From: Candidatus Latescibacterota bacterium
GTDB lineage: Bacteria > Latescibacterota > UBA2968 > UBA8231
Reading direction: 5' to 3'
NCBI GenBank assembly: GCA_022826515.1
Contig: JAJDUT010000058.1
Coordinates: 1-42,696, forward strand
Length of the DNA stretch: 42,696 nucleotides
Below, piece after piece: positions 25,114 to 33,162 of this stretch. The notes below the pieces were generated by a model that worked only from the letters and a program-made list of their open reading frames with translations, searched no databases and was not told the DNA's origin. The translations under genes were made by a program, and so were the position numbers. Every line of letters begins with the position of its first letter. Positions within the stretch are counted from its first letter, which is position 1.

Positions 25114-26062
25114 GGAGAGCTCCCCTTTTTTCTTTAATCAAAATCAACTGGTCAGGTTCTTTCTCTTTCGAGCTCCAAGGCGACACGGCTAATTTATTCT
25201 TCTTTGCTGTCGGGTCGTATTTAGGCTTATTCATCGGCCTCGTTTTCAATGTTCCATTTATTGCACTTTGTACCCGATCTCGGGCAATCTTTACGTACTT
25301 ATTTTCCGTCTCTGCCCCAACGCCTCGGCGTCTATTTTTTATTGCAGCAATAACAGAAGTCCCCGTTCCAAGAAATGGGTCTAATACCCAGTCATCTTCA
25401 TTAGTCATTGATAAAACAAGCCGTTCAATTAATTCGACTGGATACTGGCAAGGATGTTGGGTTTTTTCTACGTGATTGCTTTTAACATTTGGAACATCCC
25501 AAAGATCACCTGGATTTTTCCCAAGTGGATTACAAGAATATTGTCCTGCTTTAGGTCCTTTGAAATACTTCTTTGCCGGGTACTTTTGTGGAACTCGTAC
25601 AGGATCGAGATTAAAAACGTAATTTTTTGTTTTTTTAGTGAACCAATTTATTGTTTCATAGCGTCCAGAAAATCTTCTAGAACAGTGAAGACCATGTTCA
25701 AAATGCCATACGATCCGATTCCTCATAACGAGCTGCTGTTCTTGAAATACCGGAAAGAGAATGGTATCGAGAGGAATAATTGATCCATTGTGAACATAAT
25801 TTCCCACTTGCCAACAGATACTGCCAGAGTCGGAGAGAATGCGAACGCATTCCTTTATTACTTCCCTTTGTTGTTTTACATAGGTCTCAATATCAAGCCT
25901 TTTTTCGTATTCCTTACCTATGTTGTACGGGGGCGATGTAACAACCAATTGGATTGATTTATCTGGGATGGACTTGAACAACTCCATGCAGTCTCCATAA
26001 AAAACTACTGCGTGTTCCTCGTAGTCGAACTCTTCCACTACTTTGATATCTAAGCCAAACAT
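25100..26062 (-). CDS. Type II DNA methyltransferase, beta class, probably N4-cytosine
   Basis: A 320-residue methyltransferase protecting the host from the overlapping endonuclease. Motif IV is TSPPY (N-terminal) and motif I is DPFLGTGTS (C-terminal), the order of the beta class. SPPY with a preceding Thr is more usual in m4C enzymes, as with methylases of BglII-type systems. The central TRD-like segment (about 110-210) includes HFEHGLHCSRRFSGRYE. ATG at 26062 is chosen because GAGGAG lies 8 nt upstream; an in-frame start at 26122 adds 20 unlikely residues. The gene is transcribed first, then the nuclease, the safe order. No controller (C) protein gene was seen. Confidence 0.9.
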   Translation of the reverse strand: MFGLDIKVVEEFDYEEHAVVFYGDCMELFKSIPDKSIQLVVTSPPYNIGKEYEKRLDIETYVKQQREVIKECVRILSDSGSICWQVGNYVHNGSIIPLDTILFPVFQEQQLVMRNRIVWHFEHGLHCSRRFSGRYETINWFTKKTKNYVFNLDPVRVPQKYPAKKYFKGPKAGQYSCNPLGKNPGDLWDVPNVKSNHVEKTQHPCQYPVELIERLVLSMTNEDDWVLDPFLGTGTSVIAAIKNRRRGVGAETENKYVKIARDRVQSAINGTLKTRPMNKPKYDPTAKKNKLAVSPWSSKEKEPDQLILIKEKRGALREDS

Positions 26063-26193
26063 CTGTTGTTCTCCTCTTCCTCTATACATATAGATAAAGC
26101 CCGCGGCCTCACGACTGACCACGATTGTGTCTAGCTGCTCATGTACAAGATCGCCCTCTGCCTTGCCTTCCGCAACTTTGTTTCTCTCCCAAT

Positions 26194-27099
26194 CTACCCC
26201 AGCACATCCTGCAATAGCTCAAACAGACGATCTACTTCAGCGCGCGTTTCCGCATCGAGCGCAAAGCTCAGGGGGCCGCGGTGGACTTGGTTGGGAAAGA
26301 GGCCGCGCTTGTGCATTAGGTAGCGCTCGACCACAATGAAGCCGTCCAAACCTCCTTGAATCTGCAAAGTACACAGCGCACAAATCGGGAAATAGATCTG
26401 ATACGCGCGCGCTTCGTCGCCGGCTGCGAGAGCGCGCCACAGGGCCACCGTCCCGTCGAGCAATTCGACGCCGGGAATGGTCCCGCGAATGCCGCGGCGG
26501 AAGGAGTCGATCAGCAACAAGCCGCCGCTGCCTTCAAATATACCGGCCCGACCCTCGGTGTGGTCGCGCAGGGCCGAGATGCAAGGCCCCAAGGGAGTGG
26601 CCTCGGGTTTGAAGAGGACGCGGTCGCCGTAGTCGCCAAAGAGCGACGCCTGAAATTCAATGCTCATGGGATTGCCGACATACGAGCTGGCGTCTTGGAT
26701 CATGACCGGAATGGAGACCTCGGCGAGCAGAGCGGTAAAATAGGCGCACAACTCGCTCTCACCCAAAGCGCGGGAAATCGGCGGAATCGCCATGACGGCC
26801 GCGGCACCGCCGTCTTCAGCAGCGCGGGCGTAGAGCCGGGCCTGGGCCGTGCCCTCGGCCCCAACGCCGATGATGACCGGGCCGCGCCCGCGAGCAAACT
26901 CCACGAGCCGCGCCGGAAGCGCCAGCCGCTCGGCAGCCGTCAGGCGCAACAGATCAGATACCAAGGCGAGACAGAAGCCGTGCGCCCCCATCTCGAAAAG
27001 GTAATCGACTTCGCTTTCCAATACGGCGTAGTCAATGGCTTGGTCGTCGGTGTACGGCATGTGGACAACCGGCAGGACGTCTTTTATTTCGTAGCTCAT
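26194..27099 (-). CDS. Dihydrodipicolinate synthase-family aldolase with altered active site
   Basis: A 301-residue (beta/alpha)8 class I aldolase of the DapA/NAL superfamily. The Schiff-base lysine K164 is in RVLFKPEATP, and the N-terminal PVVHMPYTDD and GAHGFCLALVSDLLRLT blocks fit the fold. The usual catalytic Tyr (in YNxP) aligns with Gln135 (PVMIQDASSYVG), and the DapA pyruvate/lysine Arg of the SRTG motif is Tyr140. It is therefore unlikely to be true dihydrodipicolinate synthase; a 2-keto-acid lyase of unknown substrate is inferred. Its ATG at 27099 overlaps the first bases of the repeat end at 27098, so the repeat replaces its upstream region and no Shine-Dalgarno is visible. Confidence 0.8.
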   Translation of the reverse strand: MSYEIKDVLPVVHMPYTDDQAIDYAVLESEVDYLFEMGAHGFCLALVSDLLRLTAAERLALPARLVEFARGRGPVIIGVGAEGTAQARLYARAAEDGGAAAVMAIPPISRALGESELCAYFTALLAEVSIPVMIQDASSYVGNPMSIEFQASLFGDYGDRVLFKPEATPLGPCISALRDHTEGRAGIFEGSGGLLLIDSFRRGIRGTIPGVELLDGTVALWRALAAGDEARAYQIYFPICALCTLQIQGGLDGFIVVERYLMHKRGLFPNQVHRGPLSFALDAETRAEVDRLFELLQDVLG

Positions 27100-27138
27100 A
27101 TAGCAATCCTACATGACTTGAACGATTCGATATACGGA
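27098..27138. repeat. Second, partial copy of the MITE end
   Basis: ATATAGCAATCCTA at 27098-27111 is identical to the terminus at 24368, and the following bases (CATGACTTGAACGAT) resemble the left end of that element. ATATACGG at 27130-27137 equals the sequence just outside the right end of the first element (24482-24489). This looks like an internally deleted copy of about 40 bp. Confidence 0.55.
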
Positions 27139-27157
27139 TCCTCTTGAAAATACTATT

Positions 27158-27187
27158 CTGCGTCTATCTGCGTCCATCTGCGGATCA
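27158..27187. repeat. Three 10-bp tandem units
   Basis: CTGCGTCTAT, CTGCGTCCAT and CTGCGGATCA follow one another between the MITE end and the inositol-phosphatase-like gene. Short units of this kind recur in many bacterial intergenic regions. No function can be read from the sequence. Confidence 0.45.
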
Positions 27188-27209
27188 GCTCGTGAATGAT
27201 TGAGGACGG

Positions 27210-28064
27210 CTATAGTCGTTGATCTCGACGCGCGCGGCGCAGGATGGCAAAGAGGTATTCGGCGATCTCGGCGTTAGCTGCCGCCAAAAAGTGCCCAAAT
27301 TTGCGGCGCTGGGTATAGGCCGGGCGGCGGCATTGTCCAATGTAGCAACGCGCTCCGGCTTCTTCGGCAATCAGCGACGGCGGGCCGACGTCATAGACTT
27401 CTACTTGGCGCGTCAGGTACGCGCACAGTGCGCCCTCGGCGATCTCCGTGAGGACCAATGCCGCACCAATGGGACTTTCGCGCGGATTCAGCGCGGGGCA
27501 GGCAAGGGCCTGATAGGGACGAGCCTTGGAGGAAATGAAGGCTTTATTCGTGCGCGGTTCGCCGGGTAGCTGCAAGCGGCGCGGACGGCCATTGCCAACG
27601 CGCACAAAAGCTCCCTCGCCCTTGATGGCCGTAAAAATTTTGTCCTCTGAAGGCCGCGCGACAATCGCGGCCAGCATCTGGCCATCGCAGGCCAAGCCGA
27701 TGACAATGTGATAGGGAGCGTCGCCCCGCTTGAAGTGCAAGGTGCCGTCGATGGGGTCGAGGATGACTGCGTAGGGCGAGGTGTTGCCGGCAAAGCGCTT
27801 TTTGAGCGGCGTGCGCTCTTCGGCGATGCAGCGCACAAACGGGAAGTGCTGCAGCACGGCTGCGAGGAGGATATCCTGCACGGCCGCGTCGAGCACTGTG
27901 AAGGCCATGGAGGCGTCCTGCGCCTTGCTGCCGGTGAGGCTCTTGTCCGCGGCCTTGCCAATGTCGGCGACTTGGCCATAGAAAATCAGCGAGGCGCGGG
28001 CGCACTGGCCGACGACCGGCAGCAACGCGTCGATAAAGTCGTCGGGATCGATGTTTTCGGCCAT
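27210..28064 (-). CDS. Inositol monophosphatase-family protein
   Basis: A 284-residue member of the Mg2+-dependent inositol monophosphatase/CysQ/FBPase superfamily. The metal site is visible as AEER (E82/E83) and DPIDGT (D103, D106), and the second motif is reduced to VYDVGPPSLIAEEAGA, where the family normally has WDVAAG. The retained Asp suggests activity; the phosphate-ester substrate is unknown. No strong Shine-Dalgarno precedes the ATG at 28064. It lies downstream of the molybdenum hydroxylase gene on the same strand, separated by a palindromic repeat that may end that transcript. Confidence 0.8.
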   Translation of the reverse strand: MAENIDPDDFIDALLPVVGQCARASLIFYGQVADIGKAADKSLTGSKAQDASMAFTVLDAAVQDILLAAVLQHFPFVRCIAEERTPLKKRFAGNTSPYAVILDPIDGTLHFKRGDAPYHIVIGLACDGQMLAAIVARPSEDKIFTAIKGEGAFVRVGNGRPRRLQLPGEPRTNKAFISSKARPYQALACPALNPRESPIGAALVLTEIAEGALCAYLTRQVEVYDVGPPSLIAEEAGARCYIGQCRRPAYTQRRKFGHFLAAANAEIAEYLFAILRRARRDQRL

Positions 28065-28083
28065 AATGCAAAACCCAGAACAT

Positions 28084-28111
28084 GTAGGGGCGATCGCTCG
28101 CTCGCCCCTAC
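28084..28111. repeat. Palindromic repeat, copy 1
   Basis: GTAGGGGCGA (28084-28093) and its exact complement TCGCCCCTAC (28102-28111) flank an 8-nt loop. It follows the end of the minus-strand molybdenum hydroxylase gene, without a T-run. A related perfect palindrome occurs at 36475-36502. Confidence 0.6.
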
Positions 28112-28143
28112 AAACCGGGCGCTAATACTCAGAGCACTGTCCC

Positions 28144-30453
28144 TCAGCCGGCCGCTTCCTCTAGCTGATGCTCCTGCAAGGCGGCGACGACCCGGTCCGG
28201 ACTCATGGGCAACTCGCCCAAGCGGCAACCTATGGCGTCGTACATGGCGTTGGCAATGGCGGCCATCGGCGGCACCAAGGGCACTTCGCCGACGCCGCGG
28301 ATCCCGTGCGGGCTGGCCGGGTTGGGCACTTCGACCAAAATCGTCTCGATCAAGGGGATATCAAAGGTGGTCGGCATCCGATAGTCGAGGAAGGTCGGGT
28401 TGGCCATCTGGCCATCGTCCGTGTAGAAGTAGCCCTCGGTGAGCGCCCAGCCAATGCCCTGCACGGCCCCGCCCTGGATCTGGCCCTCGACGTACGAGGG
28501 ATGAATGGCCTTGCCCACGTCTTGCACCGCCGTATAGCGCAAAATCTCGACCTTGCCGGTGTCTGGATCGACCTCTACATCGACGACGTGTACGGCGAAG
28601 GCATTGCCCGGGCCACCGGCGTTGATCGTGCCCTTACCGGTAATCGGGCCGCCGGTGCTGCCCTGGTTGGCGGCGACCTCCGCAAAGGTGAGCCGCTGAG
28701 CGGGATCGGATTTGCAGACAAAGCTGCCGTCTTCGAACTCGACGTCGTCCTCGGCGACCTCTAGCTGCCGCGCAGCGCGCCGGCACATCTCGGCTTTGAC
28801 GTCCTCGGCCGCGTTGTAGCAGGCGTGACCCGTGGCATAGCACACGCGGCTGCCGCCGGTACCGCCGGTGAAGCCAATCGAGCTAGTGTCCGGGATCGAG
28901 GGGTTGATGTCCTCGGCCTTCAGCCCCAAGGTTTCGGCGACGATCATCGCCATGGAGGCGCGGCTGCCACCGATGTCAACTGAGCCTTCGGTGAGATTGA
29001 TCGTGCCGTTGTCGTTGACGGCAATGGCGGCCGAAGACATGCCGCCGCCGTTGAACCAAAAGCCACCAGCCACGCCGCGCCCTCGATAGGGGCCTTCGAG
29101 CTTGGTGTGGTAGTGCTCCGAGTCCTTGGCGGCTTGCACGGTTTCCTCGCAGCCGATCTGCCCGTACACCGTGCCATCGGCGCGGCGCGTCCCCTCTTTG
29201 GCGGAGTTCTGTAACCGCATCTCCAGCGGGTCCATGCCGATTTTCTCGGCCAACTCGTCGATGACGCTTTCCGAGGCAAAGGCCGCGTTGGGTGCCCCAG
29301 GCGCGCGGTAGGCCGAGGACTTGGGCTTGTTGACGACCACGTCGTACGCGTCGATGGTGACGTTGGCGATGTAATAAGGCGCGAGGACACACTGCGCTCC
29401 AGCCCCCACGGCCGAGCCGGGATAGGCCCCGGCCTCGTACGCCATGTAGCAGTGGGCTGCGGTGATGGTGCCATCGTTTTTGGCTCCCATCTTAACCTTT
29501 ATATAGGAGCCGGGAGCCGGGCCAGTCCCCTGAAAGACCTCGGTGCGGCTCATGATCATTTTGACCGGCTGGCCGGTCTTGTGCGACATAATGGCCGCGG
29601 CGGGTTCCATATAGGTAGGGAACTTGCCGCCAAAACCGCCGCCGATTTCGCAGGGGATAACCTTGACCTTGGAGACCGGCACGTTGAGGACTTCCGACAC
29701 CTGCGAGCGGATCTCAAAAGGCCCTTGCGTGCTCACCCACACGGTGACGCTGCCGTCGTTTTTCCACCAGACGGTTGTGTTGTGCGGCTCAATGTAGCCC
29801 TGGTGAATGGTGGCCGTGTGAAATTCGCGCTCGACGATCACGTCGGCCTCGGCAAAGCCCGCTTCGAGGTCGCCCATGGCGTGCTGATTGTGGGTGGCGA
29901 TATTGCTCTTCTTGCCCGTGTCCTCGCCGAGGGCGCGCGTGGTGCGCTCTTCGTCGAGGAGCGGGGCGTCGTCGCGCATGGCCTCGCGGATATCCACGAC
30001 CGGCTCCAGGACCTTGTATTCGACCTCGATTAGGTCGAGGGCCTCTTCGGCGATGTGGGGACTGACCGCGCACACAGCCGCGACCGCATGGCCCGTATAG
30101 AGCACCTTGTCCGAGGCCAGCGAGTTTTTAGCAATCTCGCGCACGTTAACGGTGGTCTCGCCAATGTTAGAGAGCTTATCCACGGTCTCGACCAAATCGT
30201 CGGACGTGGCCACGGCGCGCACTCCGTCGAGCGCGAGGGCTTTGGAGGTGTCGATCGAGATGACCTCGGCGTGGGGGTGCGGGCTGCGCAGGACCTTGCC
30301 GTAGAGCAGGCCCGGCAGGCGCACGTCGGCCCCGTACACCGCAGCACCGGTGACCTTATCGACGCCGTCGTGGCGGATGGGGCGGGTGCCGATGACTTTG
30401 TACTTGCCGTCGGACGTGTAATCGGGATAATCTTTGCTGGAAAAGGCAGCCAT
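28144..30453 (-). CDS. Xanthine dehydrogenase-family molybdopterin-binding subunit
   Basis: A 769-residue large subunit of the xanthine dehydrogenase/aldehyde oxidase/CO dehydrogenase family, which hydroxylates substrates at a Mo-cytosine or Mo-pterin centre. The N-terminal hammerhead domain (YKVIGTRPIRHDGVDKVTGAAVYGADVRLPGLLYG, shortened core IRHDGVDKVTG) is followed by the Mo-binding domains. GGGFGGKFP, SAYRAPGAPNA at the active-site loop (not the CoxL AYRCSFR form) and the catalytic glutamate E723 in RGVGEVP are visible. AAGGAG lies 6 nt before the ATG at 30453. The usual FAD and 2Fe-2S subunits are not encoded next to it. An aldehyde or purine-like substrate is inferred only at class level. 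Confidence 0.92.
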   Translation of the reverse strand: MAAFSSKDYPDYTSDGKYKVIGTRPIRHDGVDKVTGAAVYGADVRLPGLLYGKVLRSPHPHAEVISIDTSKALALDGVRAVATSDDLVETVDKLSNIGETTVNVREIAKNSLASDKVLYTGHAVAAVCAVSPHIAEEALDLIEVEYKVLEPVVDIREAMRDDAPLLDEERTTRALGEDTGKKSNIATHNQHAMGDLEAGFAEADVIVEREFHTATIHQGYIEPHNTTVWWKNDGSVTVWVSTQGPFEIRSQVSEVLNVPVSKVKVIPCEIGGGFGGKFPTYMEPAAAIMSHKTGQPVKMIMSRTEVFQGTGPAPGSYIKVKMGAKNDGTITAAHCYMAYEAGAYPGSAVGAGAQCVLAPYYIANVTIDAYDVVVNKPKSSAYRAPGAPNAAFASESVIDELAEKIGMDPLEMRLQNSAKEGTRRADGTVYGQIGCEETVQAAKDSEHYHTKLEGPYRGRGVAGGFWFNGGGMSSAAIAVNDNGTINLTEGSVDIGGSRASMAMIVAETLGLKAEDINPSIPDTSSIGFTGGTGGSRVCYATGHACYNAAEDVKAEMCRRAARQLEVAEDDVEFEDGSFVCKSDPAQRLTFAEVAANQGSTGGPITGKGTINAGGPGNAFAVHVVDVEVDPDTGKVEILRYTAVQDVGKAIHPSYVEGQIQGGAVQGIGWALTEGYFYTDDGQMANPTFLDYRMPTTFDIPLIETILVEVPNPASPHGIRGVGEVPLVPPMAAIANAMYDAIGCRLGELPMSPDRVVAALQEHQLEEAAG

Positions 30454-30550
30454 GAGGCACTCCTTATTATATAAATGGATTAAGTGTTTTCAGCATTTCT
30501 AATTCGTTTTAATCTGAATGCGATAAACTGCGGCGTCAAGTGAACCTTTA

Positions 30551-31270
30551 ATGACAATCGCTTGGAAAATCCCGTCGGACTGGCCTCGGCTCAGCGACGA
30601 TGAAATCCACGTCTGGTGCGTCGAGTTGGACGCGGCCGGTGAAGTGGCTGCACTCGCCGCTTGTCTCAGCGCGGAAGAGCGCGAGCGAGCGAGCGGCTTG
30701 CTCTCCGGCACCCATCAGCGGCGCTTTGTGGTGGCGCGGGGGATGCTGCGCCAGCTTCTGGGGCGGTATCTCGACCTAGATCCCGGCGCGGTGGCTTTTT
30801 CGCGCGGCGCGCACGGCAAGCCTTTTCTGCAGGAGGGCGGGCTGCATTTCAACGTGTCCCACACCCACGAATTAGCTCTGTATGCGATAGCGCGCGACCG
30901 CGAGGTCGGCGTCGATGTGGAGTGGATGCGGCCCCAAGTCGCGCACGAGCAAATCGCCGCACGCTTCTTTTCGCTGGAAGAGCAGGAGGCGTTGGCACAG
31001 GTACCGGACGAGGAGCGGCGAGCGGCTTTTTACAACATCTGGACGCGCAAAGAAGCCTATGTCAAGGCGCGGGGCGACGGTATCGCCGCTGGCCTCGGCA
31101 CTTTTGCGGTGTCGCTGGGAGCAGAGGCGGCGCTTTTACACTCGGACGAGGGGCGAGACGAAGTAGAGCGGTGGAAGTTGATGGCCTTGGAACCGGCAGA
31201 CGGATACGTCGCGGCTTTGTGCGGGGCTGGCGTGGATTGGCAGGTGCAGGGTTGGCGCTGGCGGCCTTAG
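30551..31270 (+). CDS. 4'-phosphopantetheinyl transferase, Sfp type
   Basis: A 239-residue Sfp-type PPTase that activates carrier proteins by adding the CoA-derived phosphopantetheine arm. The signature blocks are FNVSHTHELALYAI, VGVDVEWM (Mg ligand Asp) and FYNIWTRKEAYVKARGDGI (the W-KEA-K motif). A two-domain length of about 240 indicates the Sfp rather than AcpS class. No carrier-protein, PKS or NRPS gene is in the window, so it probably serves a distant pathway or the housekeeping ACP. It is divergent from the molybdenum hydroxylase gene across 97 bp with no obvious Shine-Dalgarno. Its last 4 bp overlap the convergent RidA-like gene. Confidence 0.93.
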   Translation: MTIAWKIPSDWPRLSDDEIHVWCVELDAAGEVAALAACLSAEERERASGLLSGTHQRRFVVARGMLRQLLGRYLDLDPGAVAFSRGAHGKPFLQEGGLHFNVSHTHELALYAIARDREVGVDVEWMRPQVAHEQIAARFFSLEEQEALAQVPDEERRAAFYNIWTRKEAYVKARGDGIAAGLGTFAVSLGAEAALLHSDEGRDEVERWKLMALEPADGYVAALCGAGVDWQVQGWRWRP

Positions 31271-32016
31271 ACGATCCGCTGCGTCACCACGCCGTGCAGA
31301 TCCATCTCAAAGTCGATATCGACTACCGGCGGCCGAGCGTAGTGCCAACAAACGCCGCGTCGCCGCGTCGCGTCCATCGTTGGCAGGAGAATTTCTTCGA
31401 GGATTTCCACTAAGGGATAGATGGTGTACACATCAACCGAGTCGATCAGATCCCATGTCCCACCGAGGCCCGCGAGCCGCTCGCCCATAACCTGCGCCAC
31501 ATAAGTGGCCTTCTCGCGTATGGCAACGGGCGACGTGTCACCCGGGCGGATAATCCCCTCGGTCACAAGGTGCCCCTCCCGCAACTCGCCAGCACCAGCC
31601 ACAATCAGCGTTTTGCGGTCGATCCGGTCATTGGGAACCGCGTAGGAAAAGGCGTACAGCGAAGGCACATCCGGCGGATCGAACGCCGGCGCGACATTCG
31701 TACGGGCCACCGGATTGAGCTCATCCACGTACAAACCCCACGCCTTCAGGACGGCGCAGTACTCGCGGTTGAAGTCAATGAATCCCTGCATGGTAAAAGG
31801 CGCGGGCGAGCGCAACTCCATCGCGCAGAGTGCGACGCGGTCGCAGCCTTCCGCCGCCAGATATGCATCCACGCGCTCAAAGCCCTCGCGCCAAGGCAGC
31901 GGCTCGGCCAGCACAACGCGGATGATCTCCCAGCCCGGCTCGGCGACGACGCCACAGGAATAGGGGTCAATGCCCTGAAGAAAGCGATAGTGTCCTTTGG
32001 GATGTGCAATCAGCAT
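31267..32016 (-). CDS. RidA/CnbZ-like protein of uncertain function
   Basis: A 249-residue protein. The N-terminal half opens LIAHPKGHYRFLQGIDPYSCGVV and is unfamiliar in detail. The C-terminal half has a RidA/YjgF-like pattern (REKATYVAQVMGERLAGLGG and VDVYTIYPLVEILE). The whole resembles proteins labelled 2-amino-5-chloromuconate deaminase CnbZ in public annotation, recalled from memory and not checked. An imine or enamine deaminase role is inferred, not shown. The 178-bp gap upstream of it (32017-32194) carries the heptad-repeat array. Confidence 0.5.
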   Translation of the reverse strand: MLIAHPKGHYRFLQGIDPYSCGVVAEPGWEIIRVVLAEPLPWREGFERVDAYLAAEGCDRVALCAMELRSPAPFTMQGFIDFNREYCAVLKAWGLYVDELNPVARTNVAPAFDPPDVPSLYAFSYAVPNDRIDRKTLIVAGAGELREGHLVTEGIIRPGDTSPVAIREKATYVAQVMGERLAGLGGTWDLIDSVDVYTIYPLVEILEEILLPTMDATRRRGVCWHYARPPVVDIDFEMDLHGVVTQRIV

Positions 32017-32110
32017 GACGCCTCAAGGTCGCCCACGCCATCCTAGGCGTCAAGGTCTCTTGCTGAAACGGACGCCTTCTTTATATTCCCTTCCCTGCAA
32101 CCCAATCCCC

Positions 32111-32194
32111 AATTACGAATTAGGAATTACGAATTACGAATTGGAGATTGGGAATTCCTAATTCCTAATTCTTAATTCTTAATTCCTAATTCCA
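32111..32194. repeat. Heptad-repeat inverted array abutting the 2-hydroxyacid dehydrogenase start
   Basis: The left arm is AATTACG, AATTAGG, AATTACG, AATTACG, AATTGG (32111-32144). After AGATTGGG, the right arm is AATTCCT, AATTCCT, AATTCTT, AATTCTT, AATTCCT, AATTCCA (32153-32194). The arms are complementary in most positions, so a long hairpin can form. The last heptad runs into the ATG at 32195, leaving no Shine-Dalgarno. Three related heptads recur at 36431-36451. Confidence 0.7.
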
Positions 32195-33151
32195 ATGCCC
32201 TACAAAGTCCTAATCCGCTCGGAAATCGAACCGTATCACACCATCATCCCCATGATCGAGGAACGCGCCGAGATCGTGCGCTGGAATCCGCTGGAGCCGC
32301 AGCCCCCGGCCGAGCTCCTCCGCACCATCGAAGGCGTGTACAACTACGGCCACTACGCCTTCACCGCCGAATACATGGATCTCATGCCCGACCTCCGCGT
32401 CATCAGCAACTACGGAGTCGGCGTCGATCACATCGACCTCCAAGCCGCCCAAGAGCGCGGCATCCCCGTAGGCAACACGCCCAAGATCCTCGACGGCGCA
32501 ACAGCTGATATAACCTTCGCCCTCCTCTTGGCCGCGGCGCGCAACCTCATCCAAGGCGACCACTTCGCCCGCGGCCCAGATTTTGTCGCCTACGACCCGA
32601 GCTTCATGCTGGGGCAGGAAGTCCACCACCAAGTCCTCGGCATCATCGGGCTGGGCAGCATCGGCTACCAAGTAGCGCGCCGCGCACGGGCCTTTGACAT
32701 GACCGTCTTGTACCACAACCGCAACCCCAACCCCAAGGCCGAAGCCGACCTCGGCGCGCGCTACGTCGAGCTGGACGAACTGCTCCAACAGGCGGACTTC
32801 GTGACCCTGAACATGCCGCTGACCGATCAGACGCGGGGCATGATCGGCCAGCGCGAGTTGGGCCTGATGAAAAAGTCGGCCGTGCTCGTCAACGCCGCGC
32901 GCGGGGGCGTCGTCAATCACGACGCGCTGTTGGAAACCCTACAAACCGGCGGGATCTACGCAGCCGCCCTCGACGTAACCGAACCCGAACCCCTGCCCCG
33001 CGACCACCCCCTCCTCGCGCTGGACAACCTCGTCATCATACCCCACCTAGGCAGCGCGACGCACCAGACGCGCCAAGCCATGGCTGAGCGGTCGGTGGAC
33101 AACCTGCTAGCCGGGTTGGAGGGCAGAGAACTTTTGAGCCGCATCATCTAA
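32195..33151 (+). CDS. D-2-hydroxyacid dehydrogenase (glyoxylate/hydroxypyruvate reductase-like)
   Basis: A 318-residue NAD(P)-dependent D-isomer 2-hydroxyacid dehydrogenase. It shows the dinucleotide motif [13 protein letters not shown] (about 151-163), the substrate Arg in [14 protein letters not shown], an acidic residue in the VTEPEPLP stretch and the catalytic His in [11 protein letters not shown]. It resembles glyoxylate/hydroxypyruvate reductases and 3-phosphoglycerate dehydrogenases lacking an ACT domain; exact substrate unknown. No Shine-Dalgarno precedes the start, because the heptad-repeat array runs up to the ATG. trxB follows 11 bp after the stop, so the two are probably co-transcribed. 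Confidence 0.88.
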   Translation: MPYKVLIRSEIEPYHTIIPMIEERAEIVRWNPLEPQPPAELLRTIEGVYNYGHYAFTAEYMDLMPDLRVISNYGVGVDHIDLQAAQERGIPVGNTPKILDGATADITFALLLAAARNLIQGDHFARGPDFVAYDPSFMLGQEVHHQVLGIIGLGSIGYQVARRARAFDMTVLYHNRNPNPKAEADLGARYVELDELLQQADFVTLNMPLTDQTRGMIGQRELGLMKKSAVLVNAARGGVVNHDALLETLQTGGIYAAALDVTEPEPLPRDHPLLALDNLVIIPHLGSATHQTRQAMAERSVDNLLAGLEGRELLSRII

Positions 33152-33162
33152 AAAGGAGAACA

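Noticed and set aside
30551..31270. Secondary-metabolite cluster around the phosphopantetheinyl transferase
   Set aside because: No carrier, PKS or NRPS domain occurs in the neighbouring genes.
32111..32194. CRISPR array
   Set aside because: Contiguous heptads without unique spacers or cas genes.
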